Of a stretch of 64,000 nucleotides of DNA, positions 35,886-46,013 are shown piece by piece (the stretch's first letter is position 1; the number at the start of each line of letters is the position of its first letter). A program made the translations under genes and the position numbers. The stretch is from Chitinophagaceae bacterium (GTDB lineage Bacteria; Bacteroidota; Bacteroidia; Chitinophagales; Chitinophagaceae). A model generated the notes under the pieces. It was not told the origin of the DNA, searched no databases, and was given only the letters and a program-made list of their open reading frames with translations. The stretch is from positions 62,001-126,000 of the forward strand of contig JAGFIS010000011.1 of NCBI GenBank assembly GCA_024103425.1. The letters are read 5' to 3'.

Positions 35886-37139
35886 ATGCCGTATCTCTTT
35901 ACTTCGGAATCCGTTAGCGAAGGACATCCCGATAAAGTTTCAGACCAAATCAGTGACGCTTTAATTGATAATTTTCTGGCTTTTGACCCTGACAGCAAGG
36001 TAGCCTGTGAAACGCTGGTAACGACCGGACAGGTGATTCTGGCCGGAGAGGTGAAGTCGAGAGCTTATCTCGATGTACAGGAGATTGCCCGAGACGTTAT
36101 CAGAAAGATTGGTTACACCAAGAGCGAGTATATGTTTGAAGCTAACTCCTGTGGAGTACTTTCAGCAATTCACGAACAATCACCTGACATCAATCAGGGG
36201 GTTGAACGCAAAAAGAAAGAAGATCAGGGGGCAGGCGACCAGGGAATGATGTTTGGCTACGCCACTAACGAAACCGAGAACTTCATGCCTTTGCCTTTGG
36301 ATATTTCACACAGCCTGCTGATTGAATTGTCTAAGATCCGCAGAGAAGGAAAGCAAATGAAGTATTTGCGTCCAGACTCGAAGAGCCAGGTGACAATCGA
36401 ATACAGCGATGATCACAAACCAATAAGAATCGATGCCATTGTTATCTCCACCCAGCACGACGACTTTGATGAGGAAGACAAGATGCTGAAGAAGATATCT
36501 TACGATATCCACAGGATATTGATTCCGAGAATTAAGAAGAAATATCCGAGGTATGCCAGGCTGTTTACTAATGAGACTAAATATCATATCAACCCGACGG
36601 GTAAGTTTGTAATCGGTGGTCCTCACGGTGATACAGGCCTTACAGGCAGAAAGATTATCGTTGATACTTACGGTGGTAAGGGTGCTCACGGTGGGGGTGC
36701 TTTCAGCGGCAAGGATCCTTCAAAGGTTGACAGGAGTGCAGCTTACGCTTGCCGCCATATTGCCAAGAACCTGGTTGCCGCAGGCGCGTGTGATGAAGTG
36801 CTGGTTCAGGTTTCTTATGCAATCGGCGTTGCACAACCCACGAGCCTGTACGTAAATACCTACGGAACTTCCAAGGTTGATTTCTCTGACGGAGAAATTG
36901 CAGAAAAATTGCTGGAAATATTTGATATGCGTCCGTATCTGATTGAACAGAGACTGAAACTGCGCAACCCAATTTATCAGGAGACAGCATCTTACGGCCA
37001 TATGGGTAGAAAGAATGAAGTGGTAACGAAGACTTTCAAATTGCCTAATGGTCCGGCCAAGACAATAAAGGTAGAACTGTTTACCTGGGAGAAACTTGAT
37101 TATGTTCAGAAAATCAAGAGAGCATTAAAGATTAAATAA
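35886..37139 (+). CDS. metK: S-adenosylmethionine synthase
   Basis: A 417-residue enzyme that makes S-adenosylmethionine from methionine and ATP. Signatures: [21 protein letters not shown] at the start, [23 protein letters not shown], and the glycine-rich [18 protein letters not shown]. The sequence is longer than the roughly 385-residue E. coli enzyme, as in other Bacteroidota, through an insertion around residues 165-200. It is monocistronic, with a clear promoter and a strong terminator. Confidence 0.97.
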   Translation: MPYLFTSESVSEGHPDKVSDQISDALIDNFLAFDPDSKVACETLVTTGQVILAGEVKSRAYLDVQEIARDVIRKIGYTKSEYMFEANSCGVLSAIHEQSPDINQGVERKKKEDQGAGDQGMMFGYATNETENFMPLPLDISHSLLIELSKIRREGKQMKYLRPDSKSQVTIEYSDDHKPIRIDAIVISTQHDDFDEEDKMLKKISYDIHRILIPRIKKKYPRYARLFTNETKYHINPTGKFVIGGPHGDTGLTGRKIIVDTYGGKGAHGGGAFSGKDPSKVDRSAAYACRHIAKNLVAAGACDEVLVQVSYAIGVAQPTSLYVNTYGTSKVDFSDGEIAEKLLEIFDMRPYLIEQRLKLRNPIYQETASYGHMGRKNEVVTKTFKLPNGPAKTIKVELFTWEKLDYVQKIKRALKIK

Positions 37140-37161
37140 AACAGTACAACAATATCTTTTG

Positions 37162-37205
37162 AACCCTGCTTATCTGTGAATACGTGAGCAGGGTTTATTT
37201 TTTTT
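37162..37205 (+). terminator. rho-independent terminator of metK
   Basis: AACCCTGCT (37162-37170) pairs with AGCAGGGTT (37187-37195), extended by a G-T and an A-T pair, around a loop of about 12 bases and followed by TATTTTTTTT. It lies 22 bases after the metK stop. Confidence 0.85.
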
Positions 37206-37233
37206 ACTGTTCTTCACGCTCAATTAGAAACTA

Positions 37234-37241
37234 TACTTTTG
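37234..37241 (+). promoter_or_regulatory. rlmB-type gene -7 element TACTTTTG at the start codon
   Basis: TACTTTTG matches TAnnTTTG exactly and ends one base before the ATG at 37243. Transcription would begin at about 37246-37248, so either the mRNA is leaderless from the GTG at 37246 or this match is fortuitous. No clear -33 TTG. Confidence 0.4.
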
Positions 37242-37242
37242 C

Positions 37243-38007
37243 ATGGTGAGGCAACACAGACACTTTAAGCAGAACAGGCCGAAGAAAAGCCAACTGATTG
37301 CAGGTGCCGGCGCAGTGATAGAGGCCATAGGCGATGGAACAGAGATTGAGCGTATTTATATTGTGCACGGCTTCAGGGATAAAGATTTGTTGCCGCTTGC
37401 CGAGAAACAAGGAATCCCGGTTAACAAAGTACCTCCTGAAAAATTGAAGGCCTTTAATATCGATGGGCACAGTGGTGTCATTGCTCTTAAGTCGAAAATA
37501 ATTTACAGAGATCTTCAGGATATTATTTCTCAAACCGTGGAGAAGGGCGAATCTCCGTTACTGTTATTATTGGATGGGGTGACAGATATCAGAAACATCG
37601 GAGGGATTGCGCGTACGGCATGGTGTTGCGGAGTGCACGCTCTTGTGATTCCGAGCAAGGGAGTCGGCAGCCTTAATGAAGACGCAATAGCCACTTCGGC
37701 CGGTGCGTTAGAACAGATGCCGGTATGCCGGGAGAAGAGTATGGAGGATATCATTGAGATTTTGAAGTTGAACGGGATCGCAATACTCGCGAGTGAGATG
37801 ACAGCCGGGAAAAACGTGTTTGATCTTGACTTCACGGTTCCGTGTGCGGTAATCATGGGTAGTGAAGACAAGGGGATCCATCCGTCGTTATATTCTAAAT
37901 GCGATGAAGTGTTCGCAATCCCGATGAAGAATAATTTTGAGTCGCTGAATGTTTCTGCAGCTACTGCGATTATTTTGTACGAAGCAATGAAACAAAGGTT
38001 AAATTAG
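37243..38007 (+). CDS. TrmH/SpoU-family rRNA 2'-O-methyltransferase, RlmB-type
   Basis: A 254-residue SPOUT methyltransferase. An N-terminal L30e-like RNA-binding domain (QLIAGAGAVIEAIGDG, IPVNKVPPEKLKAFNIDGHSGVIALKS) is followed by the trefoil-knot catalytic domain: DGVTDIRNIGGIARTA, AVIMGSEDKGIHP and IPMKNNFESLNVSAATAIILYE. RlmB methylates G2251 of 23S rRNA; other family members act on other rRNA or tRNA positions, so the exact target is inferred. It may start at GTG 37246 instead of ATG 37243. Confidence 0.9.
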   Translation: MVRQHRHFKQNRPKKSQLIAGAGAVIEAIGDGTEIERIYIVHGFRDKDLLPLAEKQGIPVNKVPPEKLKAFNIDGHSGVIALKSKIIYRDLQDIISQTVEKGESPLLLLLDGVTDIRNIGGIARTAWCCGVHALVIPSKGVGSLNEDAIATSAGALEQMPVCREKSMEDIIEILKLNGIAILASEMTAGKNVFDLDFTVPCAVIMGSEDKGIHPSLYSKCDEVFAIPMKNNFESLNVSAATAIILYEAMKQRLN

Positions 38008-38032
38008 TTTAAAACAGGAAAACAGATTTCAT

Positions 38033-38887
38033 ATGGCCGAGTTGAAAATTATTGAGTGTCCTAGAGATGCAATGCAGGGTTGGGGCCATTTTATACCCAC
38101 TAAGGATAAGATCAGTTATCTGAACCAGTTGTTGAAAGTGGGATTTGATACGATTGATTTCGGAAGTTTTGTTTCTCATAAAGCGATTCCGCAGATGGTA
38201 GATACGGCACAGGTCGTTGAAGCAATAGATGTTGAAGACTCGAGGTCTAAACTGCTCGCAATAGTTGCTAACCTGCGCGGTGCCGAAGATGCAATGGAGT
38301 ATCCACAGATTCATTACTTAGGATATCCTTTCTCGGTATCACCAACCTTCCAAAGAAGAAATACTAACAGCTCAGTTGAGGAGTCTTTTGAAACGGTGCA
38401 GGAAATACACCAACTGGCACAGTCAAATGGAAAAGAGCTGGTTATCTATCTTTCCATGTCTTTCGGTAATCCTTATGGAGATGAATGGAGTGACAAACTG
38501 GTATTACAGTTTGCTGAACGCGTAGTGCGGATCGGTGTGCACACCATCAGCCTCGCAGATACTGTAGGGCTTGCAACACCCGAAGAAGTAGCCATTCTCG
38601 TCAATGAAACCATTCGTTATTTTCCTGATAATGAGATCGGAGTGCATCTGCATTCTACATCCGACAACTGGAGGGATAAGCTGAGTGCAGCACTGGATAA
38701 TGGCTGCCTGCGATTTGATGGTGCAATTAATGGGTTCGGCGGTTGCCCGATGTCGGGAAGTGACCTGGTAGGAAATATGAACACCGGCCATATGGTAGGA
38801 TATTTTGAAGAACGCGGCTTTTTGAGAACTATTGATGATGACGAGCTGCAGAAAGCCGAAGAAATGGCTACTAAAATTTTCATCTGA
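38033..38887 (+). CDS. hydroxymethylglutaryl-CoA lyase-like aldolase
   Basis: A 284-residue HMGL-like (beta/alpha)8 protein. It has IECPRDAMQGW at the first strand (replacing the RDGLQ of classic lyases), SVSPTFQRRNTNSSVEES, the metal-binding DTVGLATPEE and HLHSTSDNW, and GFGGCPMSGSDLVGN. HMG-CoA lyase splits HMG-CoA to acetyl-CoA and acetoacetate in leucine degradation; related enzymes use other acyl-CoAs. The stop overlaps the next start (TGATG), so the GSCFA gene is translationally coupled. Confidence 0.85.
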   Translation: MAELKIIECPRDAMQGWGHFIPTKDKISYLNQLLKVGFDTIDFGSFVSHKAIPQMVDTAQVVEAIDVEDSRSKLLAIVANLRGAEDAMEYPQIHYLGYPFSVSPTFQRRNTNSSVEESFETVQEIHQLAQSNGKELVIYLSMSFGNPYGDEWSDKLVLQFAERVVRIGVHTISLADTVGLATPEEVAILVNETIRYFPDNEIGVHLHSTSDNWRDKLSAALDNGCLRFDGAINGFGGCPMSGSDLVGNMNTGHMVGYFEERGFLRTIDDDELQKAEEMATKIFI

Positions 38888-39864
38888 TGGAATTCATGCT
38901 GCCTTTCGATATTCCGTCTCCGGAAATGAAGGGCGGATACCGTGACAAGATTTTCTTTACAGGTTCCTGTTTTTCTACTGAGATTTCGCAAAGGATGGAA
39001 CACTTTAAGTTTCAAGTGTTTAGTAATCCCTCGGGTATTATATATCATCCGTTGAATATCGCCGAAGGATTGAAGAGGGTAGTTGGCGGAGTTGCTTATA
39101 CTGAAGAAGACCTCGTCACTCAAGCCGGATTAAGCCACAGTTGGCAACATCATTCCCGGTTTTCAGGTAGTGATCGAGATGAAGTATTGCGGACAATCAA
39201 CGACCGGCTTAGTGAGGCCGCCTCTTTTTTAAAGCAATCCAGGTTTTTGATTCTTTCTCCGGCCACAGCTTTTGCTTATTATCTGAAAGAAGACAACAGG
39301 CTGGTGGCCAATTGTCATAAAATTCCTGCGAGCTCTTTTACAAAAAGAATGAGTACTGTTGAGGAGATCGTTAAAGAACTCGGCGATGCTCTTGAGGAAG
39401 TAAAGAAATTCAATCGAAATGTGAGGTTTATTTTTACAGTAAGTCCCGTAAAGCATTTACGCGATGGAGTAGTGGCCAATAATCTCAGCAAAGCTGTAGT
39501 CTTGCAAGCTGTTCATCGGCTTGTTGAGCAGTTTGCCGGTTCGTGGTATTTTCCTTCTTTTGAAATATTGAACGATGAGCTGAGAGATTACAGATTCTAT
39601 AAACCGGACTTTGCACACCCGACGGAAGCTGCGGTTGACTATATCCTCAAAAAGTTTTTAGATGTATTTCTGGACGATGAGTCAAAAGATATTTTGAAAA
39701 GAGTACGGCCTGTGTTAACAGCATCGGCACACCGTCCCCGGACGGCTGCATCAGACGAATACCTGAAGTTCTGCAATTCCCAGCTTCAAACAATTGTGAA
39801 TTTGGAAAAGGAATTCCCGTTTTTAAATTTCGAGAGAGAGAAACAGATTTTTAGCGGCGATTAG
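38887..39864 (+). CDS. GSCFA-domain protein (SGNH-hydrolase-like)
   Basis: A 325-residue protein with the GSCFA signature IFFTGSCFSTEIS near residue 25, a central VRFIFTVSPVKHLRDGV and a C-terminal DFAHPTEAAVDYI with Asp and His in the SGNH arrangement. These suggest an SGNH/GDSL esterase-type fold; no substrate is known. It overlaps the HMG-CoA lyase-like stop by one base and overlaps the convergent hypothetical gene by 14 bases at its 3' end. Confidence 0.85.
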   Translation: MEFMLPFDIPSPEMKGGYRDKIFFTGSCFSTEISQRMEHFKFQVFSNPSGIIYHPLNIAEGLKRVVGGVAYTEEDLVTQAGLSHSWQHHSRFSGSDRDEVLRTINDRLSEAASFLKQSRFLILSPATAFAYYLKEDNRLVANCHKIPASSFTKRMSTVEEIVKELGDALEEVKKFNRNVRFIFTVSPVKHLRDGVVANNLSKAVVLQAVHRLVEQFAGSWYFPSFEILNDELRDYRFYKPDFAHPTEAAVDYILKKFLDVFLDDESKDILKRVRPVLTASAHRPRTAASDEYLKFCNSQLQTIVNLEKEFPFLNFEREKQIFSGD

Positions 39865-40591
39865 TTTTTCCTCCTTTTACCTCATAGCCGTCGGCATCCA
39901 GCAGTGGAATATTTTGTCCGTCTTTAGGAATATATACTTTGTGTCTTTCTATTAATTTACCATCGTCATACAATTCAAACCTGAACAATCCGGCATGCAG
40001 AAAATTGACCTTATCGAGAACAAGCCGGTCTTCAGTGATTCTTTTGATCTCAAAGAGAAATGTATGGTCGTCCTCAAAGAATTTTAAAGAGTATTTTTTA
40101 TTGAATGCGTTAGGCAGGGATATGATAATGTTGTTATCCTTCCCTGTAAAAACATGTCTTGAAGGAACGAACCATCGCTGGATGACCGGTGGTGCTACAA
40201 TTTGTTTCGCAACATCAGTTTCCACTATTTCAACTATCTCGGCGCGGAGGGTATCAGGACCGGGGCGCTGCGATTCGGTGAATATAAAAGAACCGCCTTC
40301 GAAGGTGATGAACAATCTGTAGTACTGCTCGTTGGGCAGGAATTCTTTCTGGTCGACGAATCCGTTTGTTACAGCTCCCACATTTAATACCGTGCCGATA
40401 GAAGTAAAGTTCCTGATGCTGTCGCCGGATCTTTGTATGGTGATTCCCGTAACGTTTGTGTACAGGTTCGTCCACGATATCAATGCTTTATTTCCCAATT
40501 GTGTTACGGTTATACGTGGCAGGGTGTCTTGCGAATAACCTGCAAAAACACACATTGAAAAGAAAAGAATCAGGAAAATTTTCCGCAACAT
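39851..40591 (-). CDS. exported beta-rich protein with fibronectin-III-like domain, function unknown
   Basis: A 246-residue protein with a signal peptide ending at GYSQ (about residue 21). Residues 28-105 have a fibronectin type III-like strand pattern (TVTQLGNKALISWTNL, EQYYRLFITFEGGSF). The C-terminal half (KYSLKFFEDDHTFLFEIKRI, YDDGKLIERHKVYI) looks like a second beta domain. I know no functional family. It overlaps the GSCFA gene's end by 14 bases in the opposite direction and lies downstream of the flippase gene on the same strand. Confidence 0.65.
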   Translation of the reverse strand: MLRKIFLILFFSMCVFAGYSQDTLPRITVTQLGNKALISWTNLYTNVTGITIQRSGDSIRNFTSIGTVLNVGAVTNGFVDQKEFLPNEQYYRLFITFEGGSFIFTESQRPGPDTLRAEIVEIVETDVAKQIVAPPVIQRWFVPSRHVFTGKDNNIIISLPNAFNKKYSLKFFEDDHTFLFEIKRITEDRLVLDKVNFLHAGLFRFELYDDGKLIERHKVYIPKDGQNIPLLDADGYEVKGGKTNRR

Positions 40592-40725
40592 AAGGATATC
40601 AAACTTCGACGGGTGTAAATATAGTATCAGAGTATGTTATTTAAAAGTTGTAATCTGAAAAAGCGAAAAAACCGGGTAGTTTTTGCTGCAAAGCGGTAAT
40701 TTCCACAGCGGTTTTAAGAATAGAT

Positions 40726-42171
40726 TTATACCTGTTTTGTCTTTATCATCTGATAGAAATATTTTCGTCCCAGAATGAAGATCATTAGACACATAACTGC
40801 ACCACCGATAGTCAATGCAGTTGAGGTAGATGCTGATGCTAACAGCAGTTTGAGCAGATAAAAGCAAACGCCTGAAATTAGCAATCTGATAAACAATCCT
40901 TTTGCGGGAAATAATTCAGTGACACTTCTGCCGAGCAGTTGAGATGATTTCATCAGGTAAAAAACAATCTGTACAAGGGTGGAGATAATAATAGCCGCCG
41001 CGGCCCCCTGCATTCCGAAAATTGGATAAAGAATAAAGACTAAGGCGATGGCGACGATTAAGTCTAACAGTGATCCTGCCATAACCCAGTCACTCCGGGA
41101 ATGTATCTGTAAGATTCCACCGAAGTGATTGATACGAAGCAACAATATAAAAATAGACACAGTAAAAACCGGTACGGCAGGCAAATATTTCTCACCGAGG
41201 AAAATGAGAAAGAATTCATTTCTAAAGAAGAAGAGAAAGAAGAAGAGCGGAAAAGAGAAAGATGAAATCATCAAAAAATTCTCCCTGAACAAAAATGAAA
41301 TTTCTCCGGAAGACTTTTGCCCTGTGGTCATTCTCATCATCATATAGCTGCCTGTGATAGAGATAAACATCGCCACTAAAGGAATGTCAATCGTACCGTT
41401 GAAGAAGATGGCGAAATCGGCAGGAGTAAGCAGGTAAATCAGAATCAATTTATCCACCCACTTGGAGAGGATGCCGAAGATGTCATTGACACCTGCAAAG
41501 ATCCAGTGAGAAACAAGCTGTTTCTCTTCTGACGGAGTAATCGTGGCCGTCGCAGATAATTTCGGTCGGGTAATTAACAGTGCAATAAGTTTGGTTACTG
41601 CGGCAACGCAAACTCCCGCAATGAGTTGAGCGAGATGAAACTCCGGAAGAAGTACAATGTATAAATGCCAAAGAAAAAAGAATGCGGCATAAAACAGATT
41701 GATCAGCAGGTATTGATACTGCTTTTCATTTCTGATCGTCCAGGTCTCAATAATTGTATTAAGGTTCTGTAACAGTATAAAAAGGATAACCCAAAACTTT
41801 AAAGTATTGTCATACTGCCCGGTAGTAAAAAAGAATAGGGTGCATGCTGCAATTGTGAGTGCCGAGTACAAGGGCAGAATTATTTTTCGGTTTTTGCGGA
41901 CGAAAACAACCAGCCGGTTTTTATCTGTAGAAAAAATAATGGTAGAGATTCCGTAACCGATAATCACACTGATAACATTAACGTACATCCACACACTTTG
42001 GAAGAGTGAATAGTCTTCAAGCGAAAGCCGGTGAGAGTAGAGAATGGTGATGCCAAAGAGAGCGAGGATTGGAACTAACCTGCCCGACAAATGCCAGAGA
42101 TAACGAATAGAGAATGCCGAAGGCTGCACTTGAGTTATTTTATCAGAACCGTTACCCTCTTTTTTATCCAT
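40726..42171 (-). CDS. polysaccharide flippase (Wzx/MATE-type, oligosaccharide flippase family)
   Basis: A 481-residue integral membrane protein with about 12-14 helices and the polysaccharide-flippase layout: first-helix loop RLVPILALFGITILYSHRLSLEDYSLFQSVWMYV, mid-protein NDIFGILSKWVDKLILIYLLTPADFAIFFNGT, and GMQGAAAAIIISTLVQ near the end. Such proteins flip lipid-linked sugar units across the inner membrane. No glycosyltransferase cluster is beside it, so the substrate is unknown. A 134-base gap separates its stop from the next gene on the same strand. Confidence 0.8.
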   Translation of the reverse strand: MDKKEGNGSDKITQVQPSAFSIRYLWHLSGRLVPILALFGITILYSHRLSLEDYSLFQSVWMYVNVISVIIGYGISTIIFSTDKNRLVVFVRKNRKIILPLYSALTIAACTLFFFTTGQYDNTLKFWVILFILLQNLNTIIETWTIRNEKQYQYLLINLFYAAFFFLWHLYIVLLPEFHLAQLIAGVCVAAVTKLIALLITRPKLSATATITPSEEKQLVSHWIFAGVNDIFGILSKWVDKLILIYLLTPADFAIFFNGTIDIPLVAMFISITGSYMMMRMTTGQKSSGEISFLFRENFLMISSFSFPLFFFLFFFRNEFFLIFLGEKYLPAVPVFTVSIFILLLRINHFGGILQIHSRSDWVMAGSLLDLIVAIALVFILYPIFGMQGAAAAIIISTLVQIVFYLMKSSQLLGRSVTELFPAKGLFIRLLISGVCFYLLKLLLASASTSTALTIGGAVMCLMIFILGRKYFYQMIKTKQV

Positions 42172-42587
42172 GTGATTTGTGCATCATTTAGAAAAAAGAA
42201 AATATATACAAACATCCCCCACAAACAGTACATCTGAAAAAAGGCAGGATGACAGGTGTACTATTATAGGGAGCCAAATTAACCATTTATCATAATGTTT
42301 GGTAAAGAAGTCTATTGCCATTGACCAGGAATACAGGAGAATGGATTTTTAGACTTAAAGGGCTTGAGATGCACCGGGAAGCAGAAAAGTGTCTTATGAG
42401 CCGGAAATTATGAGGCTACGTATAAATACATCCTGCTCATAGCTGAAGGGGCAAATACCTAAACAATTAAACAACTACCCATATTACAAGTCAGGGCTCT
42501 TTTTTTTGTATTATGGCAGAATCTAACAGCTTCTAAACTCAAAAATGGCTACTAATAACGTAATTTTGCACGACTGAGAAACGGTGT
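42172..42587. other. gene-free stretch upstream of lepA
   Basis: The 416-base divergent intergenic region between the flippase and lepA holds no open frame I would support and no obvious RNA gene. The only clear signal is the -7 element TAATTTTG at 42561-42568 for lepA. Confidence 0.5.
42561..42568 (+). promoter_or_regulatory. lepA -7 element TAATTTTG
   Basis: TAATTTTG matches TAnnTTTG exactly, 19 bases before the lepA ATG. No TTG was found at the expected -33 position. Confidence 0.5.
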
Positions 42588-44375
42588 ATGAAGAATATCA
42601 GGAATTTTTGCATCATTGCACATATAGATCACGGAAAGAGTACCCTTGCAGACAGGCTCCTCGAGCATACTCATACAGTTACACAGCGCGAAATGCAGGA
42701 TCAGGTTCTCGATAATATGGACCTTGAAAGAGAGAAAGGAATTACCATTAAAAGCCATGCTGTCCAGATTAATTATGTAGATAATGGGGTTGAGTATACG
42801 CTCAATCTTATTGACACTCCCGGGCACGTCGACTTCAGTTATGAGGTGAGCCGTGCACTCGCGGCCTGTGAAGGTGCATTGTTGCTTGTGGATGCTACCC
42901 AGGGGATTCAGGCACAGACGATCAGCAACTTGTATCTGGCTATTGACAACGACCTCGAGATTATCCCCGTGTTGAACAAGATCGACATGGATGGTGCGAT
43001 GATAGGTGAGGTGGAGGATCAGATTATCGATCTGATAGGCTGTAAGAGAGAAGAGATCATCCATGCAAGTGCAAAAACAGGCGTGGGAATAGTAGAGATT
43101 CTCAAAGCGATTATTGAGCGTATCCCCGCCCCCGAGGGAGATCCTGATGCACCATTGCAGGCATTGATTTTCGATAGCGTATTCAACTCTTTCAGAGGTA
43201 TCATAGTTTATTTCCGCATCTTCAACGGTGTTATCCGAAAGAACGATAAGATTAAGTTTTTCAATACGGGTAAAGAGTACCTGGCAGATGAAGTAGGTGT
43301 ACTCAAGCTCAACATGATGGAAAAAGACGAGTTGAGTGCAGGAAATGTGGGATATGTGATTACCGGTATCAAGAATGCCAAGGAAGTGAAAGTGGGGGAT
43401 ACGATCACTACCGTTACCAATTCTGCCAAGGAGTCTATCAAGGGATTTGAAGAAGTGAAGCCAATGGTGTTTGCGGGTATCTTCCCGGTGAGTACAGATG
43501 ATTTTGAGGAGTTGAGAGAGTGTATGGATAAACTGCAGCTTAATGATGCTTCACTTACTTTTGAATTAGAAACGAGTCAGGCTTTAGGATTTGGTTTCCG
43601 TTGCGGATTTCTTGGTATGCTGCATATGGAAATCATCCAGGAGCGACTCGAACGTGAATTTAACCAGACGGTTATTACGACAGTACCCAACGTAAGCTTT
43701 ATTGCATACACCACTAAGAAAGAAAAAATTATTGTCAACAATCCTGCTCAGATGCCCGATCCCAGCAGGATCGACAGGATCGAAGAACCTTTTATCAAGG
43801 CGCAGATTATTACCAAGCCGGATTATATCGGTAATATCATGACGCTTTGTATCAATAAGAGAGGCATACTTGTTCATCAGGGGTATCTGACAACTTCGCG
43901 TGTCGAACTCATTTTTGAAATGCCTCTTACTGAAATCGTTTTTGATTTTTACGACAGATTGAAGAGCCTCACGCGTGGTTATGCGTCGTTTGATTACCAG
44001 CCGATCGGATATCGTGAAAGTGATATTGTTAAGATGGATATCTTGCTCAATGGCGACCGTGTGGACGCATTGAGTTCGTTGATTCACAAAAGCAGATCGC
44101 AGGATTTCGGACGCAAACTCTGTGAGAAATTGAAAGACCTTGTTCCGCGTCAGCAATTCCAGATTGCCATTCAGGCGGCCATCGGTGCGAAGATTATTTC
44201 AAGAGAAAATATCAGTGCGATTCGTAAAGATGTTACTGCTAAATGTTACGGCGGTGATATCAGCCGTAAGAGGAAATTACTCGAGAAGCAGAAGGAAGGA
44301 AAGAAGCGTATGAAACAAATCGGAAACGTAGAAGTGCCGCAGGAAGCGTTTTTGGCAGTTCTGAAACTAGACTAA
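42588..44375 (+). CDS. lepA: elongation factor 4 (LepA)
   Basis: A 595-residue translational GTPase. The G domain has [10 protein letters not shown] (P-loop), DTPGHVDFS and NKIDMDGA. Following are domain II, the EF-G-like domains III/V ([23 protein letters not shown]) and the LepA-specific C-terminal domain ([27 protein letters not shown] end). EF4 back-translocates or rescues stalled ribosomes under stress. All domains are complete. The next gene starts 35 bases downstream. Confidence 0.97.
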   Translation: MKNIRNFCIIAHIDHGKSTLADRLLEHTHTVTQREMQDQVLDNMDLEREKGITIKSHAVQINYVDNGVEYTLNLIDTPGHVDFSYEVSRALAACEGALLLVDATQGIQAQTISNLYLAIDNDLEIIPVLNKIDMDGAMIGEVEDQIIDLIGCKREEIIHASAKTGVGIVEILKAIIERIPAPEGDPDAPLQALIFDSVFNSFRGIIVYFRIFNGVIRKNDKIKFFNTGKEYLADEVGVLKLNMMEKDELSAGNVGYVITGIKNAKEVKVGDTITTVTNSAKESIKGFEEVKPMVFAGIFPVSTDDFEELRECMDKLQLNDASLTFELETSQALGFGFRCGFLGMLHMEIIQERLEREFNQTVITTVPNVSFIAYTTKKEKIIVNNPAQMPDPSRIDRIEEPFIKAQIITKPDYIGNIMTLCINKRGILVHQGYLTTSRVELIFEMPLTEIVFDFYDRLKSLTRGYASFDYQPIGYRESDIVKMDILLNGDRVDALSSLIHKSRSQDFGRKLCEKLKDLVPRQQFQIAIQAAIGAKIISRENISAIRKDVTAKCYGGDISRKRKLLEKQKEGKKRMKQIGNVEVPQEAFLAVLKLD

Positions 44376-44410
44376 AGAAACTTTAATCCGTAAATATTAA
44401 CTATTTAAAT

Positions 44411-44779
44411 ATGCCGGCTCAATTAAACAAAGAACCCAACCTGATTATTAAGATTCACCTGATCCGTAAGGGAGATGACAGGTATGTCTCCGGTCCAAAG
44501 TTCAAGGTGCGCCTTTACGATAAAGATCTTTTCAATGACGATTATTTAGGAGAATCAGGTGTAAAAGATGGCATTGCAAAATTCACGGTTACCAAAAAAG
44601 ATTTTGGTGATCTGGCTAATCTGGAAGAAAAGCCTGATTTCTACTTTGTTGTTTACCATTATGATAAAGAAGTTTTCAAAAGTAAGGTAATGATAGGGCT
44701 TGATATTGAGGAGAGCGCGGATTTCAAAAGTGCAGAAGGCAAAATCGTCGATCTCGGAACATTTTTGATTGACGTATAA
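44411..44779 (+). CDS. beta-rich protein, function unknown
   Basis: A 122-residue soluble protein with alternating beta-strand pattern (IIKIHLIRKGDDRYVSGPKFKVRLYDKD, FYFVVYHYDKEVFKSKVMIGLDIE) resembling a small C2- or transthyretin-like sandwich. No signal peptide and no catalytic motif. I do not recognise the family. It lies 35 bases after lepA on the same strand, so it may share its transcript. Confidence 0.6.
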   Translation: MPAQLNKEPNLIIKIHLIRKGDDRYVSGPKFKVRLYDKDLFNDDYLGESGVKDGIAKFTVTKKDFGDLANLEEKPDFYFVVYHYDKEVFKSKVMIGLDIEESADFKSAEGKIVDLGTFLIDV

Positions 44780-44916
44780 TCATCTTTTTCGCATTCTCTC
44801 ACAAAATTTTAACGAATTTTGAAGTAATGCAGTTTTACTTTTGATTGATGTCAGTTTCGGCAGCTGTACTTGATTTTTCTGCAAGCTGAAATTCTTATAA
44901 AAAACGAACTTGAATT

Positions 44917-45942
44917 ATGCAAAAGGTCCTTTTCTTTTTTCTGTTATCATTCAATTTACCGGGTTTTTTACTTGGCCAGAATAGTAATCTGCAGATAAAC
45001 GGAAAAGGTAACAACCTGTATCTCTCACACAAAGTAGTTAAGGGAGAAAATTTTTACAGTGTCGGCAGAATGTATAATGTTTCTCCACGCGATCTGGCAA
45101 CTTACAACAAGATCTCAATGGATAAGGGCCTGAATATCGGGCAGGTGCTGAAGGTCCCTTTAGACCAAAATAATTACACACAATCGACAGTTAAGAGTGC
45201 AGCAGAAGAATTGGTACCGGTTTACCATAAGGTTGCATCGGGAGAAACACTGTTCAGAATCGGTGCTAATTATGGTAATGTACCATTAGAAGACCTGAAG
45301 CAGTGGAACGGACTTGTGGGCGATCAATTGAATGCGGGTGCTAATCTGGTTGTGGGTTACCTTAGAGTGAATAAGACAGAATCGCCACTTGCAAGTAGCG
45401 GGATAAAAGTTGAAGAGAAGAAGCAAGAAGTAATTCCTGCAGCAGAAATTGTTCCTATTGAGGAGACAGGTCCTCCACAGGTAGCAAAAGAAGAAAAGCA
45501 GGAAAAACAAGAGAAAGAAATAAAAGAACCTCCAAAGGTAGCAGCTGATGCCACACCTGAACAGTTAGAAGCAAACAAACCGACAGTACTTCTTCCTTTA
45601 GAAAAAACAACATCTTCTAAAGAAGGCTTTTTCAAAAATGAATTTGAAAAACTTGCAGCAGGAAATGGAGTGAGCTCTGTTACAGGCACAGGTGCTATCT
45701 TCAAATCTACCAGTGGCTGGCAGGATGAAAAGTATTATTGTTTCAATAACCAGGCAGCACCGGGCAGTATTGTTAAGGTATCCGTACTGGGATCTTCAAA
45801 ATCAATTTATGCAAAGGTGTTAGATGCCATTCCCGATATTAAGCAGAACGAAGGTGTGACACTTGTTCTCAGCAACTCTGCTGCAGACGCACTGGGTGTG
45901 TCAGGTGAAAAATTTGATGCTGTTATCAGCTATTTTAAATAA
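44917..45942 (+). CDS. exported LysM-domain peptidoglycan-binding protein
   Basis: A 341-residue protein with a signal peptide (to about residue 20, LLGQ). Two LysM domains follow: SHKVVKGENFYSVGRMYNVSPRDLATYN (30-85) and VYHKVASGETLFRIGANYGNVPLEDLKQWN (105-155). After a low-complexity Glu/Lys/Pro linker (175-215) a C-terminal domain (about 245-341) resembles the double-psi-beta-barrel part of RlpA-like proteins, with no obvious catalytic Asp identified. It probably binds septal or sidewall peptidoglycan. Confidence 0.82.
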   Translation: MQKVLFFFLLSFNLPGFLLGQNSNLQINGKGNNLYLSHKVVKGENFYSVGRMYNVSPRDLATYNKISMDKGLNIGQVLKVPLDQNNYTQSTVKSAAEELVPVYHKVASGETLFRIGANYGNVPLEDLKQWNGLVGDQLNAGANLVVGYLRVNKTESPLASSGIKVEEKKQEVIPAAEIVPIEETGPPQVAKEEKQEKQEKEIKEPPKVAADATPEQLEANKPTVLLPLEKTTSSKEGFFKNEFEKLAAGNGVSSVTGTGAIFKSTSGWQDEKYYCFNNQAAPGSIVKVSVLGSSKSIYAKVLDAIPDIKQNEGVTLVLSNSAADALGVSGEKFDAVISYFK

Positions 45943-46013
45943 GGCTTTCTTCTTTTTATTATCCATACTTATTTCAAAAGAAAAATTCTTTCTTTGAATC
46001 ATATTTCTGTTTT